Part shown: positions 8,382-16,907 of the stretch, in pieces
Position numbering within the stretch: position 1 is the first letter of the stretch
Layout of the letters: each line of letters starts with the position of its first letter
DNA from: Bacteroidota bacterium
GTDB lineage: Bacteria > Bacteroidota > Bacteroidia > Bacteroidales > Prolixibacteraceae
Direction: 5' to 3'
DNA: 64,000 bases
Assembly (NCBI GenBank): GCA_030698405.1
Contig: JAUYMU010000112.1
Location: 1-64,000 of the forward strand
Translations under genes and position numbers: made by a program
The notes under the pieces: generated by a model
Told to the model about the DNA's origin: nothing
Database searches by the model: none
What the model saw: the letters and a program-made list of their open reading frames with translations, nothing else

Positions 8382-11300
8382 ATGAAAAAAAAGATGAAAA
8401 TCTGTTGTTCGGTTTTGTCCGGACACCGAAAAACTTTTAAGATTATGCGGGTTTCACTATTTCTTATCCTGATAAGCGCTTTTCAGGTCCTTGCAGGAGC
8501 CAGTTATTCACAAACAACACGCTTGTCGCTGAGCATGAAAAACTCAACGGTCAGAGAAGTGTTGGGACAGATTGAAGATCAGAGCAATTTTTATTTTCTG
8601 TACAACAATCAGTTAATCGATGTTGAACGGAAAGTGAATATTGAAGTTAAGAATGAAAAGATAGAAGTCATTCTATCAAAAATTTTCGAATCCGGAACTG
8701 TTTATACTTTAATCCGCGATCGTCACATCATTATTACACCTGCTGATGGCGTTTCTTCTATGCAGCAGCAAAAATCTGTTTCAGGCAGGGTAACCGAAAT
8801 TTCAGGAGCTGGATTGCCTGGGGTTACAGTGGTTGTGAAAGGAACCCAAACAGGAACGGTTACCAATGGCGAAGGCAATTTTTCACTTTCCGGTATTCCT
8901 GAAAATGCGACCTTGCAATTTTCTTTTATTGGAATGAAAAGTCAGGAAGTTTTTGTAGGAAACAAGACAAACCTGTCGGTAGTCTTGGAAGTTGAAACCT
9001 TTGGTGTTGACGAAGTGGTTGTTACCGCCCTGGGCATCAGACGTTCTGAACGAGCGCTTGGTTATTCGGTTCAAAAGGTCTCCGGAGAGAGCTTACAGAA
9101 GGTTTCGGGTATTGATCTGGCTACCTCTCTTACTGGTAAAGTAGCAGGTCTTTTAGTAAGGAACACTCCTGATTTTAATGGCGCTCCAGTGGTTACTATT
9201 CGTGGAGAGAATCCTTTATTGGTAATTGACGGAGTTGCGTATCAAAATAAGACGCTTTCCGATATATCTTCAGAAGACATAGAATCGTTGAGTGTACTGA
9301 AGGGAGCAACCGCTTCGGCTCTTTATGGTTTTCGTGGAGCAAGTGGAGCCATTTTGGTTACAACTAAAAATGGTACTTCTAATTTGGCTGGATTGACAGT
9401 AGATGTTGCAAGCAATACCATGTTTGGCGCTGGATTTTTAGCTTTACCTGAAAAACAAAGCATCTATGGCCGTGGCAGTAATAATGCCTATGATAAAAAC
9501 TCAGATGCATCATGGGGAACACTGATGGACGGAACAGTCCGGAACCAGTGGGATCCCAAGTTGAAGGCTTATGCTGATTACCCCTATGTCGCTTCAGGTA
9601 AAGACAACTTTGCTAATTTTCTGGAAAAAACTTATATAACCAACAATAATGTTAATATTGGTTATAAAGGTGATATACTCGCTCTTCGTAGTTCGGTTAA
9701 CTGGACTCAAAATACAGGAGTATATCCCAATCAAAAGTCGAATCGTTATACTTATAGCTTTGGTGGAGATATTAATTTAGACAAATTCAAGTTGAGTTCA
9801 AACATGTCTTATTCTAAAAAAGTAACCCCAAATCAGTCAACTAATGCCTATACTGGTTATGATCCAATGTATTCTTTACTAATCTGGGGACCTGCTGATT
9901 TCAATATTTTGGACTATAAGGATAATTATTGGATTACACCACACCAGACACAAAACTACACCTTACCCCAACAAAACAATCCGTATTTTGACATTTGGGA
10001 AAGAACGAATGAGGTGCATCGTGATATTTATAATGTGGATTTATCAATGAGTTATCAATTAAGCGATTGGTTGAAAGCGAGTGTTCGTGCAGGTTTTGAT
10101 TATTACACCGATAAAGGGCAATTAAGAATTGCATGGGGATCCAGAACTTCAAGTGGAAATACAGGTGTGCCTGGTAATTCAAATACCTGGATTGGTGGAA
10201 GTACCGGAGGTTATATGATAGGACAAACTCAAGGACAAAGTATCAATACTGATTTGTTACTAACAGGGGATCGATCGTTTGATAAATTTAAGGTAGAATA
10301 TCTTGCAGGAGGAACAATATACCGTAACCAGGATAATAATATTCTGGGTTGGACGAATGGGGGACTTTCTGTGCCTGATTTTTTCTCATTAAAAGCATCA
10401 GTAAACCCTGCCGGAACATCAACTTATTCTAGAGCTCAACAGGTAAATTCCATTTATGGTCGTTTTGCTGTGTCATACAATAAATGGGTTTATTTAGAAG
10501 CAACAGGTCGTAACGACTGGAATTCGACCATGATAAATACCCAGGCTGAATCCTACTTTTATCCATCGGTAGCAGCAAGTTTTGTGGTTTCAGAACTTTT
10601 GCCGGAATCAACAAAAAGTTGGCTTGATTTATTGAAAGTGAGAGGTTCCTGGACCATGTCAAAAACTCCGGCCGGAATTTATGAAACTACTGCGAATAGC
10701 GCTTTTACTATTAATCCTGCTACCTGGAATACTTTGAATGGTGCTGCTGCCCCAGGTAATTTATATGGGTTAGACCTTCTTCCTGCAAGCGCTAATACAT
10801 CTGAGGTAGGATTGCAAGCCATGCTTTTTAAAAATCGTTTGAATTTTGATGTAACCTACTATGCTAAACACTTGTACGACTTTGTGAAAACAGCGCCATT
10901 ATCAGGAGCTTCCGGTTATACTGGCCGATATATTAATATTGATGAAGAACAATCTCGTCGTGGTTGGGAGATCGCACTTGGTGGCGCCATTGTTAAATCA
11001 CAAGATTGGCAATGGGATATGGGCTTTAACTGGTCCACTTTTGCGCGCTACTATACCAAGTTAGATGCGACATACTCCCCAAAAAATAGTTATACAGCAG
11101 TTGGAGAACGGGTTGATGTTTTGTTTGGCAGAGATTACATGCGCGAGCCTGCTACCGGAAAAAAAGTATGGGCTAACGGGCAATTGCAATTTAATCCTTA
11201 TGACACAAAATTAGGCTACGTAGATCCTGATTTTATTTGGGGTGTAAATTCAACTTTAAGATACAAGGATTTTAGTTTATTTGCCTCTCTTGATGGTGTA

Positions 11301-11855
11301 ATTGGCGGTAATATGAACTCATCAACAGAAGGTTTTATGTGGAGATCGGGGGTACATCCTGAATCTGTTACGCCGGAGAGAGCATTAGATGTTGCTACTC
11401 CAGGTTCTAAAAACTTTCTTGGAGATGGTGTAAAAGTGGTATCAGGAACATTTGGCTATGATGTTTATGGGAATATTACCAGTGATACACGTGTTTTTGC
11501 AGCTAATGATATAAAAACTACCTATAAGGATTACGTGAATGCTGAACACAGCAATAGTGTCTGGGGAGCCAGAACTACACCTGCAGATACTCATGATAAG
11601 ACATTTGTTAAACTGCGTGAGATAGCTTTAACTTACACTGTTCCAAAAAAATATTTACATAGCTATGTTAAGGCTGCATCAGTTAGTTTTGTAGGACAAA
11701 ACGTACTATTATGGTCAAAAGATTTCAAATATTCTGACCCTGATAGTGGTGGATATGCTCCATGGGGAACTGGTGGAAATGCTACCGGATCTGCTGAAGA
11801 TCTCTCAGATCCAGCCTTAAGATACCTTGGGGTTAATGTTAAACTTACATTTTAA
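8382..11855 (+). CDS. SusC/RagA-type TonB-dependent outer-membrane transporter with STN domain
   Basis: This 1157-residue outer-membrane protein imports oligosaccharides together with its SusD partner. An export signal lies at about residues 20-45. The STN (secretin/TonB N-terminal) signalling domain follows at about 50-105 (STVREVLGQIEDQSNFYFLY). A carboxypeptidase-regulatory-like domain lies at about 130-215 (VSGRVTEISGAGLPGVTVVV). The plug starts with the SusC hallmark VDEVVVTALGIRRSERALGY near 210-228, and the rest is the barrel, ending in NVKLTF. The STN domain marks it as a transducer working through the FecR/sigma pair just upstream. susD follows after 12 bp, so the two are co-transcribed. 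The bound glycan cannot be read from the sequence. Confidence 0.96.
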   Translation: MKKKMKICCSVLSGHRKTFKIMRVSLFLILISAFQVLAGASYSQTTRLSLSMKNSTVREVLGQIEDQSNFYFLYNNQLIDVERKVNIEVKNEKIEVILSKIFESGTVYTLIRDRHIIITPADGVSSMQQQKSVSGRVTEISGAGLPGVTVVVKGTQTGTVTNGEGNFSLSGIPENATLQFSFIGMKSQEVFVGNKTNLSVVLEVETFGVDEVVVTALGIRRSERALGYSVQKVSGESLQKVSGIDLATSLTGKVAGLLVRNTPDFNGAPVVTIRGENPLLVIDGVAYQNKTLSDISSEDIESLSVLKGATASALYGFRGASGAILVTTKNGTSNLAGLTVDVASNTMFGAGFLALPEKQSIYGRGSNNAYDKNSDASWGTLMDGTVRNQWDPKLKAYADYPYVASGKDNFANFLEKTYITNNNVNIGYKGDILALRSSVNWTQNTGVYPNQKSNRYTYSFGGDINLDKFKLSSNMSYSKKVTPNQSTNAYTGYDPMYSLLIWGPADFNILDYKDNYWITPHQTQNYTLPQQNNPYFDIWERTNEVHRDIYNVDLSMSYQLSDWLKASVRAGFDYYTDKGQLRIAWGSRTSSGNTGVPGNSNTWIGGSTGGYMIGQTQGQSINTDLLLTGDRSFDKFKVEYLAGGTIYRNQDNNILGWTNGGLSVPDFFSLKASVNPAGTSTYSRAQQVNSIYGRFAVSYNKWVYLEATGRNDWNSTMINTQAESYFYPSVAASFVVSELLPESTKSWLDLLKVRGSWTMSKTPAGIYETTANSAFTINPATWNTLNGAAAPGNLYGLDLLPASANTSEVGLQAMLFKNRLNFDVTYYAKHLYDFVKTAPLSGASGYTGRYINIDEEQSRRGWEIALGGAIVKSQDWQWDMGFNWSTFARYYTKLDATYSPKNSYTAVGERVDVLFGRDYMREPATGKKVWANGQLQFNPYDTKLGYVDPDFIWGVNSTLRYKDFSLFASLDGVIGGNMNSSTEGFMWRSGVHPESVTPERALDVATPGSKNFLGDGVKVVSGTFGYDVYGNITSDTRVFAANDIKTTYKDYVNAEHSNSVWGARTTPADTHDKTFVKLREIALTYTVPKKYLHSYVKAASVSFVGQNVLLWSKDFKYSDPDSGGYAPWGTGGNATGSAEDLSDPALRYLGVNVKLTF

Positions 11856-11867
11856 ACAATTAGAACA

Positions 11868-13445
11868 ATGAAAAATTTAAAATATATATTTTTAGCACTG
11901 ATTTCTCTTGCAGTTGCAGTTTCATGCAGCAAGTTTGAGGAATTAAATACAAACCCTGATGCAGCAGCAACTGTTCCGTCAGATATGATTGCAACTCAGG
12001 TATTGAAAGATAACTATAGATTTTTTAATCCAAATGCAACGGATTGGTCCAACAGCAATTTATGGTTGAAGCTTACTACACGACTTGATGGAAGTACTAA
12101 TATTGGCGGTCAGTATTATAATCCTTATCCTTATTATGGTTTTGGCGGTTTCAAAAGGTTAACTGATCTTAAAAAGATGGTTGAATATGCCAAAGGACTC
12201 CCAACAGAGCCTTCCTATCAGGGATTAGCTTTATATTTAAAAGCTGAAATGGGCTTTAATATGACAATAGCTTTAGGTGATATCCCGTATTCTGAGACTG
12301 GAATGGCCGCCGATGGAATCACTCAGCCTAAGTATGACAAGCAAGCCGATGTAATTGCGGCAGTTCTAAAAGATTTTGAAGCTGCGGAGGTCTTATTTGC
12401 CAAAGGAGCAAAATTTGGTGGCGATATCATGTATGGTGGCGATGTCACTAAGTGGCGCAAACTATGCAATACCATGCAGTTAAAAGTGATACAAACAATC
12501 AGTAAAAAAGCTACTGTCGCGCAAAAAGCCCGTTTTGCAGCCATCGTAGCGGCCGGCAATTTAATGACTGGTTATGCTGATGATTTTACATTAAAATATT
12601 TTGATAATCCAAACGCTTCTAATCCTATGTATCAAGGAGAAACCAATAGGATTTATTCGTGCGGTTCAAAATTATTGGTTGATAATTTAAAGTTATTGAA
12701 AGATCGCAGATTGTTTTATTTCGTAGAGCCGGCATTAGCTTTAATTGCTCCTTTAGGTACTAAATTACCTTCTGATTTTGACGCTTATGTAGGAGCTCCT
12801 ACAGAATTAGCCACCGAAAAGTTAGCTATTGGCAGAGCTGCTAATGAGTATTCTTTGGTAAACATTCGATATACTGTCAGTCGAATTGGAGATCCCTGGC
12901 TTAAAATTACCTATTCAGAACAGTGTTTCATCATTGCCGAAGCCATAGAAGAAGGTTGGCTAACCGGAGACGCAAAGGCTTATTACGAAAATGGTGTAAA
13001 AGCACAGCTTGCTTATTATATGAGTTTACCTTATCATCTTAGCACAGGTAAGCAAGGAGAGGTTCAGCCTCCATTCACAGGACAGGCAGGCGTTGCTCAT
13101 GGAATGCCTATTGATCAAGCGTATATTGATGGTTATTTTACCGGTGCTGCTGCTTATGCTGCAACAAAAGCAGACCGTTTGAAACAAATATGGTTGCAAA
13201 GATGGTTGATCGAATACTTTCAGGCTGGTCAAAACTATTATCCTACATTTCTACGTACAGGTTATCCTGTGTTCCCTTTAGATCCGGCAACCAGCATGAA
13301 TCCTGAAGATCCAACTAAATATCCTCAACGCTCAAAATATGATACCAATGAAAGTGTAACTAACCCTGTAAATTACAAAAAGGCGATTGATGAGCAATAT
13401 GGTGGATTTGATGGAATTAACAAAATTCCATGGTACTTACAATAA
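11868..13445 (+). CDS. SusD/RagB-like surface glycan-binding lipoprotein
   Basis: This 525-residue lipoprotein has a signal peptide ending in the lipobox AVSCSK (Cys near residue 21), followed by FEELNTNPDAA, a typical start of the SusD-like family 2. The remaining sequence has the alpha-helical, TPR-rich character of SusD proteins, with the conserved end segment in which a repeated helix is followed by an RLKQIWLQRW stretch. It caps the SusC barrel encoded upstream and binds glycan at the cell surface. A strong terminator follows at 13506-13544, closing the susCD transcript. The hydrolase genes therefore need their own promoter or read-through. Confidence 0.94.
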   Translation: MKNLKYIFLALISLAVAVSCSKFEELNTNPDAAATVPSDMIATQVLKDNYRFFNPNATDWSNSNLWLKLTTRLDGSTNIGGQYYNPYPYYGFGGFKRLTDLKKMVEYAKGLPTEPSYQGLALYLKAEMGFNMTIALGDIPYSETGMAADGITQPKYDKQADVIAAVLKDFEAAEVLFAKGAKFGGDIMYGGDVTKWRKLCNTMQLKVIQTISKKATVAQKARFAAIVAAGNLMTGYADDFTLKYFDNPNASNPMYQGETNRIYSCGSKLLVDNLKLLKDRRLFYFVEPALALIAPLGTKLPSDFDAYVGAPTELATEKLAIGRAANEYSLVNIRYTVSRIGDPWLKITYSEQCFIIAEAIEEGWLTGDAKAYYENGVKAQLAYYMSLPYHLSTGKQGEVQPPFTGQAGVAHGMPIDQAYIDGYFTGAAAYAATKADRLKQIWLQRWLIEYFQAGQNYYPTFLRTGYPVFPLDPATSMNPEDPTKYPQRSKYDTNESVTNPVNYKKAIDEQYGGFDGINKIPWYLQ

Positions 13446-13505
13446 CTGATTAATCACACTGCATTATTAGCGATTTTCTGAAATGCAGTTTTGAAAAGCA
13501 AAATT

Positions 13506-13544
13506 AAAATGGAGGAGACATGCAATGCCTCCTCCATTTTTTTT
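13506..13544 (+). terminator. Rho-independent terminator after susD
   Basis: The stem AAAATGGAGGA pairs with TCCTCCATTTT, followed by a run of T to 13544. It lies 60 bp after the susD stop and should end the susCD transcript. Confidence 0.85.
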
Positions 13545-13568
13545 AAAAAAGGGGTTTGATTAAAGAAA

Positions 13569-13700
13569 ACTGCTTATCCCTTTCGGTCAAGTTGATTTTG
13601 ATTAAACCATTATAACAAGTTAATTGCAAATAAATACATTCTGTATATTGTTGGAAATCAGAAACGAACAAGTGAAACTTGTTCTAAGGGGATAAGCAGC
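13569..13700. mobile_element. MITE-like element, 132 bp
   Basis: The ends are inverted: ACTGCTTATCCC at 13569 and GGGATAAGCAGC ending at 13700. The left end extends as TTTCGGTCAAG, matching the ends of the 307-bp element at 38106-38412. It is flanked by TAAAGAAA (13561-13568) and TAAAAAAA (13701-13708), 7 of 8 bases identical, which fits a decayed 8-bp target duplication. No coding capacity. It would need a transposase supplied in trans; no matching transposase is recognised in the window. Confidence 0.75.
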
Positions 13701-13742
13701 TAAAAAAATGCAAATACCAATTATCATAAATAAAAAACCATT

Positions 13743-14501
13743 ATGAGACATCTAAGCTTTGTACTCTTATTCATAATTCTTGGCAATTCCTCTTTCGGAC
13801 AAAAAAAGCATGGGATAATCGAACTAAATCCATATATGAGATATGATACCTATCCAGAATTTTTAGCATCGGAAACTTCACTTAGCAGCAACTATATAAC
13901 ATTAAAAGGAACGAGTCTTGGAGTAATTGTTTCCTATAAACACCCGCTTTCCAAATCTCAATCATTATTTATTAAATCTGGCATTGGCTACTATCAGTAT
14001 TCATTTAATAAGATGAAAAATAGAAATACCCGTTTTGGGAATAGTGAACGAAGGCTGATTAACTTTCCAAGTCCGCTTTTTATCCCATTCTTTACTGATA
14101 AGTATTGGTATAACACCATTTCTGCCAATATTGGAATTGAGAAATTATTTTATTGGAAGAAAGACTTACAAATTTCTATTGGTGCTAATATAAACAACTA
14201 TTATACCTATTCTCAATATTATCATATCACATATGAGAACCCCAATACCCAGATAAATAATGACTACAAAAATAAAATTCGTAGAAACTTTGGGCTTTCT
14301 GCAAATTTATCTGCAAGCTTGTTAAAGAAATTAGGAAAAATAAGTTTGGGGCCGGCTATTATTATTCCTGTATATGACAGGTGGAAAACAGATGAAACCT
14401 TTACAGATGAAGCAGAATCCGACTCACGAAATAAATTTCTCAGAGGAATAGGGTTAGGTATTTCATGCAACTATTCATTAACCACAAAAAATAAACTATG
14501 A
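13743..14501 (+). CDS. Exported outer-membrane-barrel-like protein of unknown function
   Basis: I do not recognise this 252-residue protein. It has a short signal peptide (MRHLSFVLLFIILGNSSFG) followed by alternating aromatic/polar strands and frequent Tyr, Asn and Ser, as in small beta-barrel outer-membrane proteins. Stretches such as SLGVIVSYKHPLSKSQSLFI and GIGYYQYSFNK look like membrane strands with turns. Its stop overlaps the ATG of the following protease gene by 4 bp (ATGA), so the two are translationally coupled. Composition differs from the flanking PUL enzymes, and the pair sits between a MITE and a REP-like repeat, so it may be a late arrival (inference). Confidence 0.6.
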   Translation: MRHLSFVLLFIILGNSSFGQKKHGIIELNPYMRYDTYPEFLASETSLSSNYITLKGTSLGVIVSYKHPLSKSQSLFIKSGIGYYQYSFNKMKNRNTRFGNSERRLINFPSPLFIPFFTDKYWYNTISANIGIEKLFYWKKDLQISIGANINNYYTYSQYYHITYENPNTQINNDYKNKIRRNFGLSANLSASLLKKLGKISLGPAIIIPVYDRWKTDETFTDEAESDSRNKFLRGIGLGISCNYSLTTKNKL

Positions 14502-16744
14502 AAAAAGTTATATTCTACAGTATTCTAAGTACTGTTTGCTGTATTTTGCTTCACCTGAACATAAGTGCTCAGGTGAAAACGAAAATATATTTTGAAAGCA
14601 TCCCCCAAGAAAAAACTAGCGCCGCAATTGCCAAAGGAACAGAAATGAAAATTATTGCACCGGCTATATTTGGGAAGTTGCTGAGAAACGAAGTTATAGA
14701 AGATGTTGATTTAACGGAATATAAAAACAAGTTTGCAGTCGCCGTGAAATTAGATATTGATTTCATTAAAGCTGCAAACAGATGGGAAGAAAACGGATTT
14801 GTCATGCATTCTTTATCTCTGAATGCAGAAAATGCGTTAAATGTTTCTGTACAATTTAGTGAGTTTTCGCTTTCTGAAAATTCAACGCTGAGTATCTTTA
14901 CCTCACATGAAATGACTGATAGCATAACAGCAAAAGAGAATAACTTGAAAAATATTTGGGCGACAAGAATTTACCAAGGCGGTTTATTGCACATATTATT
15001 AAAAACTCCAGGAAATGAGGAAGGGTTTACAAAACTTAAGTTGAATCAAATAGGCTTTGGATATAAAAAAATAGGTGGAGGCTTCTTTGGTAACCCCGGC
15101 GCATCATCAACATGTAATATCAATGTTACTTGTCCCCAAGGTAACGGATGGGAAAATGAAAGAAATTCTGTTGCGCTAATTGTTTCTGGTGGGCAGACAT
15201 CTTGTACAGGTACTTTAATAATGAATACATGTAATACAAATATCCCCTATCTTCTAACAGCCAATCACTGTATTGATGGGAATCTTCAAAATTGGGTATT
15301 CCAATTCCAAACGTGGAGTAATACTTGCACACCAAATGGTACGTTTAGAGAAGACTTACAATTCAATGGTTGTCAACTCCGGTCAAATTTACCCGAAACT
15401 CAGACCGACTTTGCTCTTGTTGAATTGAATCAAATACCACCTGCAAATTCTGGAATAACATATTCCGGTTGGACAAGAGAACCTAACCCAGCCCTTAGCA
15501 CTACCGCAATTCATCATCCAAGAGGCGATTTGATGAAGATAAGTCATGATTTTCAAGTACCAGTTTCCGTATCCTATCAAGGAGGAGCAAATGACCATTG
15601 GAGAGCAAGTTTTGACCAAGGAATAGTCCAACACGGTTCTTCTGGTTCTGCTTTGTTTGATGAAAATCATCGCATAATTGGACAATTGCATGGAAATCAA
15701 AATAACATTTGCGGTCAAAATAATAACTTTACCTGTTGGTGTATTACACAAATACCTTCTATTGGAGAATACGGAAGGTTTGATATATCATGGACAGGTG
15801 GAGGAACAAATGCTACAAGATTAAATAACTGGCTTGACCCTAATGGCACGAATGCAATAAGCACAACCACAACTAATATTGCGGCATTAATATCTCTCAA
15901 CAATTCAATCATCAGCGGCGACAACACTGTTTGCGGCACTTCCAATCCTTATACAATAACTAGCTTGCCTACTGGTGCTACCGTAATATGGACAATACCT
16001 GGTAATAACGGGATAGCTCAGATTAATTCTCCCAACTCACTACAAACTACGCTAACTAAAATTAGTTCTGGTGTTATCACTTTGAGTGCAACTATTACTT
16101 TTTGCGGGCAAACAAGAATTATTACAAAAGACGGCATCACTATAGGCAGCGGTATAAGCACAATCACTGGTTATTATCGTAACAATTACGGTCAGAATAC
16201 ACCCTTAATAAAAAAGTATGAGGGTGTAAATTATGTAGAACCAAATGTTAATTCTACTGCGATAGTTATTACTCCTGAATGGGCAACGGCAACCTGGTCG
16301 TTGATAAACGGCAGTTGTAATTATTGGTCACAATCCCCTGGCCCCGACGGAAATTTACTTGTAATGAATTTACCACAAGGCGCTGATGTGGATTTTCGCT
16401 TAACTAACAACGGTACTTGTGAAACTGAAGAATTCGATTTTTTATTTTTTGCCCAATCGCCTTATGGTGGGTATTACAGCATATCGCCCAACCCCACAAT
16501 TGACAATCTAACCGTTTCTGTTGATGAAGCAAAACTTGAAAAACAAAAAATTGTAAAATCAGCAGACCAGGACATTAGGAAAATAGTTATTCTTGATAAG
16601 ACAGGAATAGTTCAGTCTAAGCAATTGTATGGCGTAGGAACAAGACAAATTAACATGAATGTTTCAGGTTTAACGCCAGGCGTTTATATTGTCAGGATAT
16701 TTAACGGAAAACAATGGACAGCCATTAAATTAATTAAGGAATAA
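14498..16744 (+). CDS. Secreted trypsin-like serine protease with T9SS sorting domain
   Basis: This 748-residue protein is secreted, with a signal peptide at about 1-24. The protease domain at about 200-450 resembles lysyl endopeptidase and other chymotrypsin-fold enzymes. Its likely triad is His257 (in LTANHC), Asp304 (in TDFALVEL) and Ser382 (in HGSSGS). Several cysteine pairs surround it (TSCTGTLIMNTC). A beta-rich region follows at about 470-640 with a PKD/Ig-like look. The end is a T9SS type A sorting domain (SISPNPTIDNL near 665, then VYIVRIFNGKQW and KLIKE). It should therefore be exported through the type IX system and shed or surface-anchored. Specificity is not certain. The gene overlaps the barrel-like gene upstream by 4 bp. 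Confidence 0.88.
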   Translation: MKKVIFYSILSTVCCILLHLNISAQVKTKIYFESIPQEKTSAAIAKGTEMKIIAPAIFGKLLRNEVIEDVDLTEYKNKFAVAVKLDIDFIKAANRWEENGFVMHSLSLNAENALNVSVQFSEFSLSENSTLSIFTSHEMTDSITAKENNLKNIWATRIYQGGLLHILLKTPGNEEGFTKLKLNQIGFGYKKIGGGFFGNPGASSTCNINVTCPQGNGWENERNSVALIVSGGQTSCTGTLIMNTCNTNIPYLLTANHCIDGNLQNWVFQFQTWSNTCTPNGTFREDLQFNGCQLRSNLPETQTDFALVELNQIPPANSGITYSGWTREPNPALSTTAIHHPRGDLMKISHDFQVPVSVSYQGGANDHWRASFDQGIVQHGSSGSALFDENHRIIGQLHGNQNNICGQNNNFTCWCITQIPSIGEYGRFDISWTGGGTNATRLNNWLDPNGTNAISTTTTNIAALISLNNSIISGDNTVCGTSNPYTITSLPTGATVIWTIPGNNGIAQINSPNSLQTTLTKISSGVITLSATITFCGQTRIITKDGITIGSGISTITGYYRNNYGQNTPLIKKYEGVNYVEPNVNSTAIVITPEWATATWSLINGSCNYWSQSPGPDGNLLVMNLPQGADVDFRLTNNGTCETEEFDFLFFAQSPYGGYYSISPNPTIDNLTVSVDEAKLEKQKIVKSADQDIRKIVILDKTGIVQSKQLYGVGTRQINMNVSGLTPGVYIVRIFNGKQWTAIKLIKE

Positions 16745-16871
16745 GTCCACTCCGAAAAGTGGTTTTTCGTCATTACGAACGAAGTGAAGCAATCTTAACA
16801 TGCATAATACCAGTATAATGAGATTGCTTCGTGCCTCGCAATGACATGCTTTTAGACTTTTCGGAGCAGAC
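16745..16871. repeat. REP-like palindromic element
   Basis: The outer 16-bp inverted repeat is GTCCACTCCGAAAAGT (16745-16760) against ACTTTTCGGAGCAGAC (16856-16871), with 14 of 16 bases matching. Inside lies a second imperfect palindrome with CGTCATTACGAACGAAG on one arm and CTTCGTGCCTCGCAATGACA on the other. This word (cgtcattgcgag...gaagcaatct) is a widespread bacterial intergenic palindrome (general knowledge). It fills the gap between the protease gene and the next lipoprotein gene and may also act as a terminator by hairpin. Confidence 0.75.
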
Positions 16872-16907
16872 TCGAGCTTTAAATAACAATCAATAAAATA
16901 AATATCT

